NCBI GenBank assembly: GCA_029204225.1
Contig: CM055113.1
Span: forward strand, 32,014,299 to 32,078,298
Length of the DNA stretch: 64,000 nucleotides
Source of the DNA: Diphasiastrum complanatum
Taxonomy: Eukaryota > Streptophyta > Lycopodiopsida > Lycopodiales > Lycopodiaceae
Direction of reading: 5' to 3'
Positions 10,525 to 22,498 of this stretch are shown here, one piece after another (position 1 is the stretch's first letter; every line of letters begins with the position of its first letter). Made by a program: the position numbers and the translations under genes. The notes beneath the pieces were generated by a model that did no database searches, was not told the DNA's origin, and saw only the letters and a list, made by a program, of their open reading frames with translations.

Positions 10525-10740
10525 ACATTGGGCTATTTGAATTCAATAGCATCGATATGCAAGATAAAAAATGGGCCCACATTATCTCTAGACATTCAAA
10601 ATGTAGACTCATGTCTATCCATGGCCGCAAAATCACAAATGCAAAATGCATCATTCTGCAATATATTCATCTACCAAATGGCAATTTGAGTTTTTCAAGT
10701 ATTGGCTTTAAAATTGTGCATTGATGACAAACCAAAGCTA
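9894..10740 (-). pseudogene. U4: 5' end and upstream region of a U-family pseudogene
   Basis: On the minus strand the start codon at 9926-9924 is kept, and the first codons match MAQDQ of U1/U2. A 4-nt deletion then shifts the frame, and the coding sequence ends after 33 nt at the TIR element. The leader (CTCACTCA-rich), the repeated AAAGTTTATTCTTCTT motifs and the upstream block with its microsatellite at 10426-10522 all match U1-U3. No protein can be made. Confidence 0.85.
10426..10522. repeat. (GT)n(GA)n microsatellite upstream of U4
   Basis: About 12 GT followed by 36 GA dinucleotides, at the same place as the CT tracts upstream of U1 (4 units), U2 (21) and U3 (17). This is the longest allele in the family. 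Confidence 0.95.
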
Positions 10741-11800
10741 AAATCCAGACTAATAATTTGCTCCCTTCTTTCAATAGAGGTTATTGTACTAGAAATACTA
10801 TGTGCACACAATTGAGATCCACTATTACATATTTTTTGAAATTGGAACGTTGCATTAAATACAAAAATGCCAATACATGCTATCTTGTTTTTTTTAATTT
10901 AGCTTTTCATTTGTAACATCGTATGGTACTTTTACCATTTCACAATGCTAATTAAAAATCGTTATCATTTGGTCTGAATATGGTCACTTGATTTTGTAAT
11001 CACATTCAACTGATTTGAAAATAATAACATATCTAATTTGTATTTTGAAGTTCTAGAGATTTTGTGGGCCCATTCTTAATCTTGCAAGTCGATCCCACAT
11101 GCAAAGATAATCATTCTCGAATGTGAGTGTGTCGACAGATAGTGTGGAGCAAGACGAGAGTCTATAAAAATTTCACAATTTGTTACCAACACTCATCATG
11201 ATGTATGTGCTCACATTCTACAATCCAAGTGCATGTGCTCAAATTTCCAAAATAGGTTGATGAGGTAAAACCATCTTTGACGTGCAAACATTTGTGCTTT
11301 TTTGTTTTTTAGAATGTTTGGACTTGAGTAGAACATCAATATATTCATCTACCAAAAAAAGGCAACTAGAGTTTTTCAAGTATTGGCTTATAGTAAATCT
11401 TATCTCTAACATGCATCAATAATGAATCCAAACTAAAATCTACACTAACAATTTGCTCTCTTTCTTCAATGAAGATTATTACAAATACTATGTACACACA
11501 CACAATTGAGATATTTTGTAACATATTTTTGAAACTAGACAGTTGCACTAGATACAAAAACACATGTTACATGCTATCTTGTTTTTCATTAAGTTTTGCA
11601 TTTGTAACATCAAATGGTACTTTTACCATTTCAAATGGTAATAACAACTTGTTATCATTTGGTTTAAATATAGGCACCTATGTTTGTAATCATATGGGCC
11701 CATTTGAATACAATAACATTGATTTACACTGAATCAAGATGGGTCCACAAAATTTCTAGACATTCCAATTATAGACATGATATCCGGCCTGACTGCGAAA
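10741..11800 (+). repeat. Dispersed repeat R, copy 2, with a microinversion
   Basis: Matches copy 1 at 193-1068 over most of its length, including the internal tandem structure. The segment 11030-11092 is reversed relative to copy 1 (GGGCCCATTCTTAATCTTGC instead of its complement). Noncoding. Confidence 0.75.
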
Positions 11801-12140
11801 TCAAAGTTTTGATGTTCTACGAGTAAATTTTTCGAGAGTTTCACGAGTTTATTTTCTCCACGATTCAACAAAAAAGTAGCATATGGTGTGCTAGTCTTTT
11901 CATGCCACTACATGATTTTTTATGAAGAAGAATCGTGGATTGGTAGATAGTTAGAAATTTGACTATTTATCAAATTTTAAATACTTCCATCACAAGATAC
12001 TTTGCAACTCTTTAAATACAGATTTATTTTTATTATGAAAAAATGTTCATGAAGCTATAAAAGCTAGCATGTTGGCATGTTGGTCTACAAAAGAATGTAA
12101 CTGTTTTATAAAACTGATAGATAAAATGGATTCTTTTTTG
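11801..12140. other. No gene seen
   Basis: AT-rich, no coding or repeat structure recognised beyond general similarity to 35700-35850 in inverted orientation. Confidence 0.4.
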
Positions 12141-12149
12141 AAAGACATC

Positions 12150-12640
12150 GACTACCACACCGATGTGCTATCAAATTGGATCCACAAAAGAAAGCTTGAT
12201 TTTTTATTTTTTATTTTAAAAAAACTATAAAATAATTTTTCTTCTCCTTGTGCATGCATCTTCTTGAAACACTTGGATGCAAAGGACCCCTTTTTAGATT
12301 TATCCTTCTTACCCTTCTTTGAGCTTGATTGGCGTTCTTCATCCTTTGATGGATCACCTCCTTGTTGCTTGTTGGATTTTTTTTCCTTTTCACTTGCCTT
12401 TGATGGAGAAGTTTGCCTGCTCATCACCCTTGTGCAAGGAAAATGAATCCATCCTAGCTCTGGCATGTTGGATCGTACTCTTCTGGGCTATGAGAATACT
12501 TTGGAGCTTCTCAATGGATGGAAGGAATTCTTGATAGCAAAACTTAAACAAGATTGTAGTACTCATCTCCCAATCCATTCAAGATGACATGGAGAATCTC
12601 ACTCTCCTTTATCTTATCACTGATGATCTAAGGAAAAGTC
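12150..12640 (-). pseudogene. Copia-type Gag fragment, left copy
   Basis: On the minus strand, fragments in shifting frames read KESEILHVILNGLGDEYYNL, then LLSRIPSIHWE, then a lysine-rich tail. This is the Copia Gag (UBN2-type) pattern in which 'ILNGLG-EY' precedes a region rich in charge. The same block is present inverted at 35230-35690, about 97% alike by eye. Several frame breaks; not functional. Confidence 0.6.
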
Positions 12641-12850
12641 GATTAGCCTATCAAAAAACATGCCATTCCCAAAGCGACCTTGAGAATTGAGGACTTGGCC
12701 TTTCAAAGTCGACTACTACCTTTTGAGAAGTGGAAAGGAGGTTAAATGTGTGTGACTCATCACAAGTGCCAACGTGTCATTTCAAACTGAAAAATGAAGA
12801 AAAGAAAAAAGTAAAAGAAAAAAGTGTGATCTTTCTTTTTACATTAAAAA

Positions 12851-12862
12851 TGGTATCAGAGC
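12851..12862 (+). other. Orphan primer-binding-site motif
   Basis: TGGTATCAGAGC, an exact initiator-tRNA(Met) primer-binding site, points rightwards, away from the Gag fragment on its left. The AT-rich leader-like DNA to 13300 follows. No LTR with its own partner could be delimited. Confidence 0.6.
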
Positions 12863-13320
12863 CTATCTAAGTGTTTGACGCATTTATCATCCAAAGTTTT
12901 CAATTTTTCATGAAAATCTAGATCTAAAAGAAATTTTTTTGGTTTTTTACAAGTTTACAGAATTTTGTGGCCAACTTAAAAATTTGTAACTTGCTCAATA
13001 CTGAACGGAATTTAAAAAAATTATATGGCTAGAAAGCCCTTTCAATGCTCTACAATAGTATCTATTAAAATTGAATTACAAAGAATGAAATGCTTGGTAG
13101 AAATTAAATAAAAAGAAGCAGAAAAATAAAAAAACAAAAAATACAATCACCACTCATGTTTTGAACGTTTTTGGACATGGCTCTCACAAATCACATCCAT
13201 AATGCAAAGCTAACCGTAGCATGCGAAGATCAAGATGCCTAATGCATTCTATCCACAAAATATGAAAAGAAAATGCTAACAAGCAAGATGAGAGTGCATT
13301 GCTCCCCAACAATGGTATCG
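12863..13320 (+). repeat. Leader-like block duplicated at 34525-34975
   Basis: Inverted near-identical copy of 34525-34975. It contains AACTTGCTCAATACTGAACG and GGCTAGAAAGCCCTTTCAA, phrases resembling Copia 5' leaders. Similarity ends at 13300-13320, exactly where the right copy meets the Tat-type primer-binding site. Confidence 0.6.
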
Positions 13321-16300
13321 AGTAGGATTAGAAATGTTCAATTAGTCCCAATCTTTGAAAAAAAAAAAAACCGAAAATTTTCTGACCAAACAACTTCTAG
13401 GGAGTTGTCTTATGCAAATAGGAAGTTGGGATGTCAAAGTCACTAGAAGAGCAACTTCAAACACTCTTTTAATATGTACACTCCAGATGAGGTCTCTCAA
13501 ATGCATTCACGACAATCGATACTTTAGACACTATTATGAGGAAATGCATTCATGCTTTTACAACATACACTCCTGAATTGCATATGCATGCCACCTTATG
13601 CACGGGTCTGACAGTGGGCATTTTTCTAAAATTGTTGGGAGTGGGTGCATAAAGCCAATTAGGATCACTGGTGGGTTGGATTGCAGAAATTTCAAAGAAC
13701 AAATCAAATCTAAAAGCTGAAAGATCGTGAAGTAGATATTGAAAGAACCACTTGGAAATTGTTGCCGAGTGTCCAAGTAAAAGCTTATTGAAAGCATAAG
13801 ACCAGAGACTCTGGATCCTTGGTGTGGGGCCCACACCCCCCAGTGGATATCGCCATGTTAGGCGATTTTTTGTCATAATAAAATCGGACTTGAATTATGA
13901 CCATTTTTAAATTTTTATGATAAAATCGGGTTAAAATGGCCGATTATTGTAAGTTATTGTATGTACTGTATTTATAATTTGGGCATCTGGCCTACTCAAT
14001 AATGGCCAAAGTAGAATTTTTAAATTTATGTGACTACTTTTCCAGTAAATTATAAGCATGTAAACAACACTTTCAATGTACTTATGACATTCAATTGATA
14101 AAAGACCACAGTACGTTTTGATTCCACTTGCCGACTAGGGAAATCTCAATCACGAGGCATAGCATCAATAGCAGCATCGCTATCGAACACTTCAAATACA
14201 TTGACAATGGAAATAAAACCAGCAATATGAGTAGAACCATCAACAAGGTGTTTCAGGCAGGTTATTTTCTACAAAATGGTCACCAACACAGTACACACAT
14301 AGGAAATTTGGACAGTGACAGTAAAAAATTTCATCTCCATCAATAACATCGAGTTTTGAGGTTCTACCTAGACATCAAGCAAAATCCTAGTATGCACATA
14401 TTATATCACTAAGAGTGGATGCAGTTGGCATGTGTAATCCATTGGTATTGAAAGCGAACTCTTTGAGATCAACACACTTCAATGTCGACACTGCCATGCA
14501 TAAAAGGATGATTACATATTTTCCAACTAAGGCCCTGTGTGTAAATAAGCACTTAGAGATAATAGATGCATAGGTAATTGATTTTGTGTAATGAAAATTG
14601 CAATTTATAACTTATATTTAAATTGAAACTGACGTTTACACTTTTGGTTATCAGTCTTCCCAGCAAGTTGACGCTTTTTGTTGTGGCCAGTATGTTATAA
14701 AAAATGTAAAATGCCTTATGGAGTGGTATATTACTCAAGGTGAAAGTGTCGATATACACAAGGTAATTTGAATTTGGATGCTTAATGATTTTATTTGAAT
14801 TTGTCATTCATTTGAATTATTTTTCAATTTTCTATTCGACTAACTTATGTATTGATGATTTGCAAATCATCTGTTCGGAATTCACGCAAAATGAAATATT
14901 TGAATTTCGACAAGATATGATTAAGATTCTCATGAGTAATGCAACATTGGTCAAATTGGAGCACAAAGTTGAGGACCTTAAACTGAAATGTTGAAAGGCC
15001 AATATCAATATATATGATAAAAAAATGTACTTGTAAAAATCTACATTCAATGTATATAAATGATGGCCTTTCTTGGTCTTTCGATATTTGAACTCTTGTT
15101 GTTATTTCGATTTTTTTTTCTGTCAAATGTAATTGTATCTTGTACATCTTCAATTACATTTTTCTTGAACCTACACATCAAAACAATGTAATTACATTTT
15201 CTAATGGATAATGTGAGCTTACACAATGTCAAATATTTACAAAAGCTAAGAAGCTACATTTGATAAGTAGAGTTAAGCTTGCCAATATTTTAGAGATTTT
15301 TATTTATCCAAGCTTTATTTTGTTTTGACAATTTCTATGCTTGACATTAAATCTCTATATATGGTCCTTTTGTCTTGCTCTAGCCTGAACATTGTAAATA
15401 TTCTATCAACAAATCATTGTTAATAAATAGTAGAGTAGTCAATTACATAGTAGACTAATTAAGTACAAATACATACCATTTGTCCATGTATTCAAAATAG
15501 TATAGTTTTCATGAAATTTGTAAAATCATAGGATCTAAATTTTGATCGTATGTAGACTTGTTCATGATGGTTCATTTTAAAGTTTTGATCTAATGCTCAA
15601 AACCAAAACATATATCTATTACATAAAACAAATTTTCACACATTTTTAAATTTTATTTTTAACTTATTATTCTCATATTATGTCAACACAATTTCCTATT
15701 GAGTGGATAATTGAAAGTATTTCTCCTAGGAAGATTCTATTTCAAAAATCACCATACAACAAATAAAAGTACATTTTTGCATAAAATTATTTTTCTAAGG
15801 GCGTGCTTTTTGACTGATTTTAAAAACTTGAGAATGCACATACCATGTTTTCAAAAAAAAAATAAGTAAGAAACTATACAATTATGTCCATTGCAAATTT
15901 GCTATTTTCAAAAAACCCCACAATAAAAAAGCTGAACATAAAATGCATATAGATATTGGACTTTCCATTGAGAGTTTGTTATATGTACTTGTATAACGCA
16001 TTAAAACCATTAATATTTTGATTGTCATCTAAATATTTCGAGAATGCACTCTGCCAAGAAAAAGATATCTCAATACTTTATAATGATGTTTTTGTCTTTA
16101 CTTCAATTCTTATCAAATATTAAATTTTGATTGAGTAATACAATATCCACATTCTATGTAAGATCCAACAATTAACATTAGTAAATTCAATGTATCCAAA
16201 CAAAAGTTTGCATCACAAATTAATTTATCTAAACTCACAATGATAGTGCTTAAAACTGAAATATTTATAACTTTAAGTATAACTCCATGAAGCATAATAT

Positions 16301-16440
16301 CCCACGTACATCTTTGTGAATCTCACAAAACTTAAGCTTGATTTGAAAAAAAGGCACTTGCTAGTAAAATAGAAGTATGCACATAAATCAAAGGTGCCTA
16401 ACAATAACATATATGTCTACCAAACAATCAATATAACCTT
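13321..16440. other. 3.1 kb without a recognised gene
   Basis: AT-rich DNA with frequent stops on both strands. At 13850-13960 the phrases GATAAAATCGG and TGACCATTTTTAAATTT recur in near-direct repeats. Short open frames at 13550-13876, 14128-14346 and 14785-14994 show no motif and have no second copy here. Confidence 0.5.
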
Positions 16441-16447
16441 AAAAGTA

Positions 16448-17065
16448 TCAAGCAATATCCAACAACATATCAGGTAATGCCTTCTCGGCTAATTGTGAGG
16501 CTTGTCCCTCTTCAAGGACATCACTAGCCCTCTCATTGTAATCTTGAGGAGGATCAAGAATATCATCTCTCAAACTAACTAGCTCCCCTTTTTCATATAG
16601 AAGTGGGGGAACAGGTTTTGATGAGGCACTTTGGAACCTCTCACTATTGTTGAGTACTCGAGCCCCAACTTTGTGATCATCATCTGGAAGTTCTCGAATA
16701 GCAGCCACTCTCATCTCAACGCAAGTCGCCTGGGCTTCATCCATGTCAACAACTATACAATTTCTGTTTTTCTTGAATGCACAACATGTGGTAGTACCTA
16801 CATTTGAATGTAAATAAAAGCATTAGTTATTCACCTTATACAAAATTAAATTGTAAAGTTAATAATGAAAACTAATTGTTAGCAAAGAAAACACATCTTA
16901 ATATCTGTTCTTGCAAACATATCCAAAACCCAATCATCCTCATTCGAGAACATATCAATTAATTTGTTGATTAATCTCTGAGGCTTTTGGTAAGGGTTTA
17001 CCAAAGACCTCTCACCCTCGAAATGCCTCAATTTACGAGTCACAACGGACAAGAAATAACGTTAC
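16448..17065 (-). pseudogene. Amino-DNA-methyltransferase-like (N4/N6 class) gene remnant, two exons
   Basis: Exon A (about 17065-16905) reads FEGERSLVNPYQKPQRLI, NKLIDMFSNEDDWVLDMFAR. Exon B (16797-16448) continues GTTTCCAFKKNRNCIVVDMD and ends at a stop after 116 codons. Joined across a 107-bp gap ending in TAG, this fits the SAM-binding half of D12/N6_N4_Mtase proteins: 'KP..L...FS..GDWVLD.FAGTGTT...A...R..I.VD.DE'. Motif I has FARTG for FAGTG, and the intron donor reads AT instead of GT. A DPPY catalytic motif would lie upstream and was not found; DPPQ in exon B is in the wrong place for it. The activity would be DNA amino-methylation if ever intact. Probably a pseudogene. Family assignment is from motifs only. 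Confidence 0.5.
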
Positions 17066-18109
17066 TGCATTGTTCATTGCAATGAATTCATAATCTCTTT
17101 TTTTCGTGCGTATCAAAGTAGCCCACCGTCATCATTTGTTGTGTGGTATGTGCACTACCAGGTATACAATTGATTCAGTTTTTGAGCACTTCAATCTGTG
17201 TTTTGGAAGTGAATTTAGATTTTCTTGATCCACTTAAGTTGTCGATTACTTCATTAGGAGCACTTTTCTAATAACAACGGTTTCAATTAGAGGTAATGAT
17301 GGTTTTACGATTTTTTCGTTTTTACATAACAGTGGGTTATGGAATTTGTTTGCTGTTTTTTGTTTTTTGTGGAACCGGTTTTGTATCAAAATCGGTGAGA
17401 ATGGCAAGAATAGATGCAAAAAATAGAGTAACCACTTGTTGTGAGTGTTGTTGGATTATTCACAAGTTTTGCATGATGATTCTTTATGGAGTTGCAGGTT
17501 TTTGTTGCGTTTTCCAGCAAACTAATGGTAGTTTATAGGCTAATGAGCCAGTAAGACCATTATTGTAATGGTGATTGCTTATGCATTTGTAAAAACAAAC
17601 TGAAGATTAAGCAAACTCTAAAACGACTTAAAGAATTTCTTATTGCAAAAACAGCAGTAGAAACTGATTTTTGCATGAATAGTATGGTTAACGAATTGTA
17701 AAACTTTTGTTTACTACAAAAAACAAGGCTCAGGCTTTAGGAGATTTGAACATCTGTAAATGTGCCCTAAAAGTATAGGTAATCTGCTAACAACAACAGA
17801 AGTAAAAGCCTAAAGGCTTCCTGCATTCAAAAAACATTTGAAACTGTGTAAATCGCAGATTTTGCTACAAGAAATGCGCCCTCCAGTGCTCATTAAACCT
17901 CCGAGGTTTTCTTTATGAAAAGAGGGAGAAGAAACACGTCTCCAGCTGCTTCCTTGGCTGCCATTGCTCTCTCTCTCTCTCTCTCTCTCATTCCTATCAT
18001 GATTTGGGACCTCCTCCTTTCTCTATTCTGGTTCTGAAGTGGCCCGAGAATGGGAGGGAACTGGCGAAGCCCGAGGATACGAAAAAAACGCATGGTGTGA
18101 ATATAGACT
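17066..18109. other. No gene seen
   Basis: AT-rich. A short CT tract lies at 17967-17989. The open frame at 17296-17538 (+) has many hydrophobic residues but no recognisable domain. A search for the missing methyltransferase N-terminus by eye found nothing. Confidence 0.4.
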
Positions 18110-19370
18110 AAGTTTTTTTGTAAAACTTATTGTTTAATGCGTGATTGGTAGGAAGTTGAGGAACTAGGCTGGGATGGTTTTTTCTATGAGTTTTTTTTCC
18201 ATAAGCATCTTTTCTTAGTCATTTTTAGACTAGTAAAGCGGCAATACAGTTAATATTTCCATGAGTGGTAACAGGCTTACAAAATGGTGTTAATTAGATT
18301 TCGACGCATTGACATGTTTTTTTAAGAACTGTTATTGCTTAAAACTTTATTTGAAAATTCATTGGTGTAATTGGTAAAACAAAAGCACATACGTCTACTA
18401 GAACCGTGTTTTTTCTAGACAATGCTTTATTAAAGAACAATTATACCCATTATGAATGGGTTAATTAAACGTAAAATTTTAATTTTCAAGTAAATGGATA
18501 GAGATGGAAGTTCCGGTGAGGTTGGACACTGCAATTCACCCAACATCACTCGTTAATGATGACACCCTAAATTCTGGCGAGCTTTTGCAAACTTTGTGCA
18601 AGGCAGTTTTAGAACTTCATTTGAGTAATTAACAGTGTAACATACAAATGCAAAATCTTTTTTAACCAATTATAAGTTGTTAACTCTAACAACTTGGGCT
18701 TCTCACCCGAAATATGTTCCACCAATAAAAAGCTTAAAAGCTCGGCAGTTGTAGAAGATTGGGTAAACCGTTGGATGATCTATTTTAGCTTACACAGCGT
18801 CCCAAAGGAAAAGCAGATATCTTGTCAGTTTTGTTGTTTCTTGACGACAAAGCCTCCTTGTGGTAAAGGTCCTACCTATGAAACCAGTGATTTAAGTTGG
18901 ATTCCTAGTGGAATTCCATAAGGCTTTAGTCACAATTCACGATTCTGATTGAAAATTTGCTTTATTAACTATAAATTGGACAACCAAGAATGGGACACTC
19001 ATGTCCAGAAATTCTTGGATTCTCTTGTCCAAGGTGCCATTTTTTTCAAAAAAGCGAGCATGGCAAGACGGTCTCGTCACCTAAGATGGAAAAAAATTTG
19101 AATCATAAGTTTATTCCCACTAATTTCTCAGTGAGTTGGAATATGTACTTTGAAGTTGGAATGTAAAATTTCCGAGAACTTCAATAGTATCGATGGTATT
19201 TGTTTCAATTGATTTATGTATTTTTTTATATATAAACTTTGGATTTTGAGAAACTTTGATCAAGAAGTGGAAAGCCTTCATGGGGGGAGAACTTGTGTAC
19301 AGATAAAGTGATAAATGTAGAGATATGCTATGTAGTGAATCTTTGTGTGATCATAAACCTTTTGTAGAAA
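18110..19370 (+). repeat. 1.26-kb inverted repeat, left arm
   Basis: Near-identical in reverse to 29838-31098. It includes a 75-codon frame at 18694-18921 (GFSPEICSTNKKLKSSAVVE...) that is conserved in the other arm with a few substitutions, and a palindrome-like stretch at 18985-19030 (CACTCATGTCC...). The ends show no TIR or LTR signature. Whether it is an unknown mobile element or a segmental duplication is open. Confidence 0.8.
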
Positions 19371-19739
19371 CTTTTAAATCTTGTGGATCTACAAAGGGAT
19401 CCCTTGGGCTAAGTTATTTGCATGCATAAACTAGTCGTGAATACATAGATGAGAATTGTATAGAGACAATTTCTCACTGGGTTGTAGTAATTTCTCATTA
19501 AGAATTGTCATTGACCAAAGTGGAATTAGAATCAGATTGAATATGGTGTCTTGGATCCACATCTATACATTCAAATATTTTCTAAATCCGATACAACTAA
19601 CTGAGTCAGAAGCGCTACTTCTAAGTTAGTTGTTTGAATCAACAATATAACTTCTCTTATGGATATTATTGTTAAAATGTATTGCTTATAGGTCGCAACC
19701 TTTATGGATCAAGTTTGGATTCATTTAAAGGTTATGTGC

Positions 19740-20150
19740 CAATACAACACCCGCCACGATTTGCGACGTGTTTTGGGACGCGAATTGCGAGTTTAATTTT
19801 TTTTTAATTCGTCGCGGACGTTGGAAAAACACGTCACTATAAGGTCTTCGAAATCCGATGTCCATAAAACACGTCGCAATACAACACTCATAAGTTGTCA
19901 GAATCTGAAAACACAAATCCCGGTCGATGGAGAGCAATCCAACGTGGACATCGGATTGCGACGTCCGACGTGGACAACGCAATCCGACGTCCAAAGACGT
20001 CGCTTTGTTATTCGACGTGGATGTTGCATTGAGATGTTCAAAAACCTGTAGGATTTCGACGTATGTAGATCCAGAATGATCCATAAATTGTCCGACGCCC
20101 ATCCGACGTCCATCCGATGTCTATCATTTAGATTTCTATATATGATATTG
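19740..20150. mobile_element. CACTA-like terminal region, left-facing end
   Basis: Starts CAATACAACACCCGCCACGA and continues with GACGTC/CCGACGTCC motifs. It matches in reverse the end at 32293 (CACTACAGCACTCATCATGA). The first bases have decayed from CACTA. No second terminus or transposase was found close by. Confidence 0.5.
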
Positions 20151-20884
20151 ATTGTTGTTTTGAAATCCAACATTGCACATGGTTTTAAATTCTTAGTTGG
20201 TTATTACATCAAGCAATGGCAATATAGCACAATCATTTGCAATAATAATATTTTCATAATATCAATGAATGTATTACAAAATTGGTGCTTTAATGTCGCA
20301 TGAGTCTTTCTAGATCTAATATCAACTAAAATTTATAAACCTAATCTACTCGTCGTCATCGTGATATCTAGTCTGCATGACACAAGCAAACAAACTACAT
20401 TAATATTTAATGTTTGATCGTATTAATTTAAATAAAATTGACGTCAAAATAAATACAAACCACATTTGTATGAATACAAAAACTAGTACTTACATTTGGA
20501 GGATGACCCTCGTTCTTTAGTTGTCAACTAATGCGTTGTATGATTCCCTGAAGGCAAATTTGTATTCCTCCTTAGTTGGCAGACGTCCATAGTCCACCAA
20601 CTATCCATGCATTCAATTTAAGTTGAAACTAATTTAGGGCTACATTGGAGCAGCTAGTCATAATGCATATTAAAAAATAAAAGCATATGAAATCAAAGAT
20701 AAACTATAAGAGTAGTGTAAGTTCACTTATTCCATAGTCCGCCAACTGTCCATGCATTCAATTTCAATTACCATGCTTGCCTGTGATCTCGCTTTTCCGC
20801 TCGAGCCCAACCTAGGATTGCCTAACCCATGCATCCTAGCGGCCGCAACATCATTCTGGATCTTGTATTTATCTGGTGTTTGTT
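20151..20884. other. No gene seen; short direct repeat
   Basis: A roughly 35-bp phrase (TAGTCC.CCAACT.TCCATG) occurs at 20591 and again at 20735. The rest has no recognisable structure. Confidence 0.4.
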
Positions 20885-21404
20885 CATCTGCTTTTACAAT
20901 CCATTAACACTACAATCCACAACAAAGATAGCTTACTCTTTCTCTCTCTCTCCCTTTCTCTCTCATAAAAAGTATAATAACAAGCAATCCCAATAACAAT
21001 CAGATCCAACAATTAGCAAAATCTAAATAAAGCATGAGAGACGGAGGAAAAGTGATAGAGAGCAAGGACATTCATCAATCCATTTCACAAGAGAACCAAT
21101 CTGCTTTATTGAAATGAGGAAATGAACATGTGTAGGAACTCGAGTTGGTCCCTTTTTAAAGTAGAGAGAAGGACCCTGGCCTCTGAATCCTATTGGCCCA
21201 TTTCTACCTCCCTAATTATTCAAATTTAAAAAAGAGCGGGAACCATCCAAATTGGAGAGAAACCCAACTTTATTCACTAACTTGACATTTAGGCCCTGCG
21301 ACATTAAAAGTCCCGCAAAAAGACCTAAAGTCCTTTTATTGACTTTCTAATTAATCAAATCTCTATGTGATCATCAGGTTGGACTTACACACGCAGGGTG
21401 CCGA
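20885..21404 (-). repeat. Truncated Tat-type LTR
   Basis: The minus strand matches the first ~430 bp of the LTR at 33879-34520, starting CGGCACCCTGCG. The match fades near 20885. It is fused directly to reverse transcriptase sequence at 21405, with no RNase H or integrase between them. Confidence 0.7.
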
Positions 21405-22498
21405 TACCTCCCAAAAAGGATTGTAAAAGAGTGGTAGTAGTCGGAGCCATCAAAGCTAGGAGTAGCTTGATTTTTTTAGGATCCATAGCTATTCCATATT
21501 TACTAATAACATGCTTCATGGTTTCCAAGGGGAGGCTCGAACTTGAGACCAAATAAACTTTGGATGTCAAGATAACCAATTGAGCCAACACCCTTGAGTA
21601 TTTACTAATAACATGGCCCAACAATACTCCATATGGCACGTCAAATACGCACTTGTTCGCATGTAGGGCAATACAAGTAATAGCACATTTTTGAAAATAT
21701 TTCTCAATTACAGATAAAGGCCCTTCCATACTAGAAGCGCCGCATAGGTCGACCATCCATAAATATTTTCAAATCGTCATCTAGGATATTTTTGAAACTC
21801 TCGTTCATAAATCTCTTATAGGTAGCAGGAGCATTGCACAGCCCAAATGGCATCACGTGGTATGCAAAAACTCCAAATGTGGTCGTGAATGTGGTTTTCA
21901 GCATATCCTTGCTCCTCATAGCTATCTAATTGTACCCAGCAAAACAATCCATAAATGAGTACATTTCTCGTCCCGCCAACTCTTCCAGTACCTGATCTAT
22001 GAAGGGAAGAGGGTAGTGATATTTTTGTTTTCTTGTTTAACTGTTTGTAATCCACACATACTCTTACTTAATTAGAGTTTTTCTTGGGTTTTGGCACTAT
22101 GGGAGAGCACTACTCTGAATTCTCTACAGGAAATATCAATCCACCATTCTTCAGTCTTTCTAGTTCTATATACATTTTTGTTCTCAAATGATAGAGTAGT
22201 CTTCCTTGTTTATGTCGAATAGGTGTGGTATCTGGCTTGAGTTCTATTGCATGTGTTACTAACTTGGGGGGTATTCCTTTCAGATCAGTGTAATCCCAAC
22301 GGAAGATGTGTTGGTATTTTCTACACAGTCTCTCAAACTCTTCTTTCTGAAGATCATCAAGTTGAGCTCCTACTTTGATAATTCTTGGAGCTTCGATGGT
22401 CCCCAAATTTATGAAATGTACATTAGCGTCTCGTACCCTTGGAGGTTTCTCTTCAGGTATAATCCACTCGATTTCTAAAATATCCTTCTAAATCGGAC
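21405..22498 (-). pseudogene. Tat-like Gypsy reverse transcriptase, broken
   Basis: Pieces in order on the minus strand: YTDLKGIPPKLVTHAIELKP (from 22406), DYKQLNKKTK (near 22055), TTFGVFAYHVMPFGLCNAPA (21919-21731), and GVLLGHVISK...LLQSFLG ending at 21408. The YHVMPFGL.NA.ATY and ILDDDLKIFMDG segments mark a Tat/Athila-like Gypsy reverse transcriptase. Stops and frameshifts are frequent. The upstream protease lies at 28744-29369, separated by a nested element. Confidence 0.85.
22494..22498. repeat. Target-site duplication of the nested LTR element
   Basis: CGGAC before the LTR is matched by CGGAC at 28739-28743. Confidence 0.85.

Noticed and set aside
13550-13876. 108- and 92-codon minus-strand frames
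   Set aside because: Two overlapping frames of similar length with no motif; nothing to choose between them and chance.
16540-16570. DPPQ in the methyltransferase-like exon as the catalytic DPPY motif
   Set aside because: It follows motif I and the acidic motif and has Gln in place of the aromatic residue, whereas in this topology the catalytic motif should be N-terminal.
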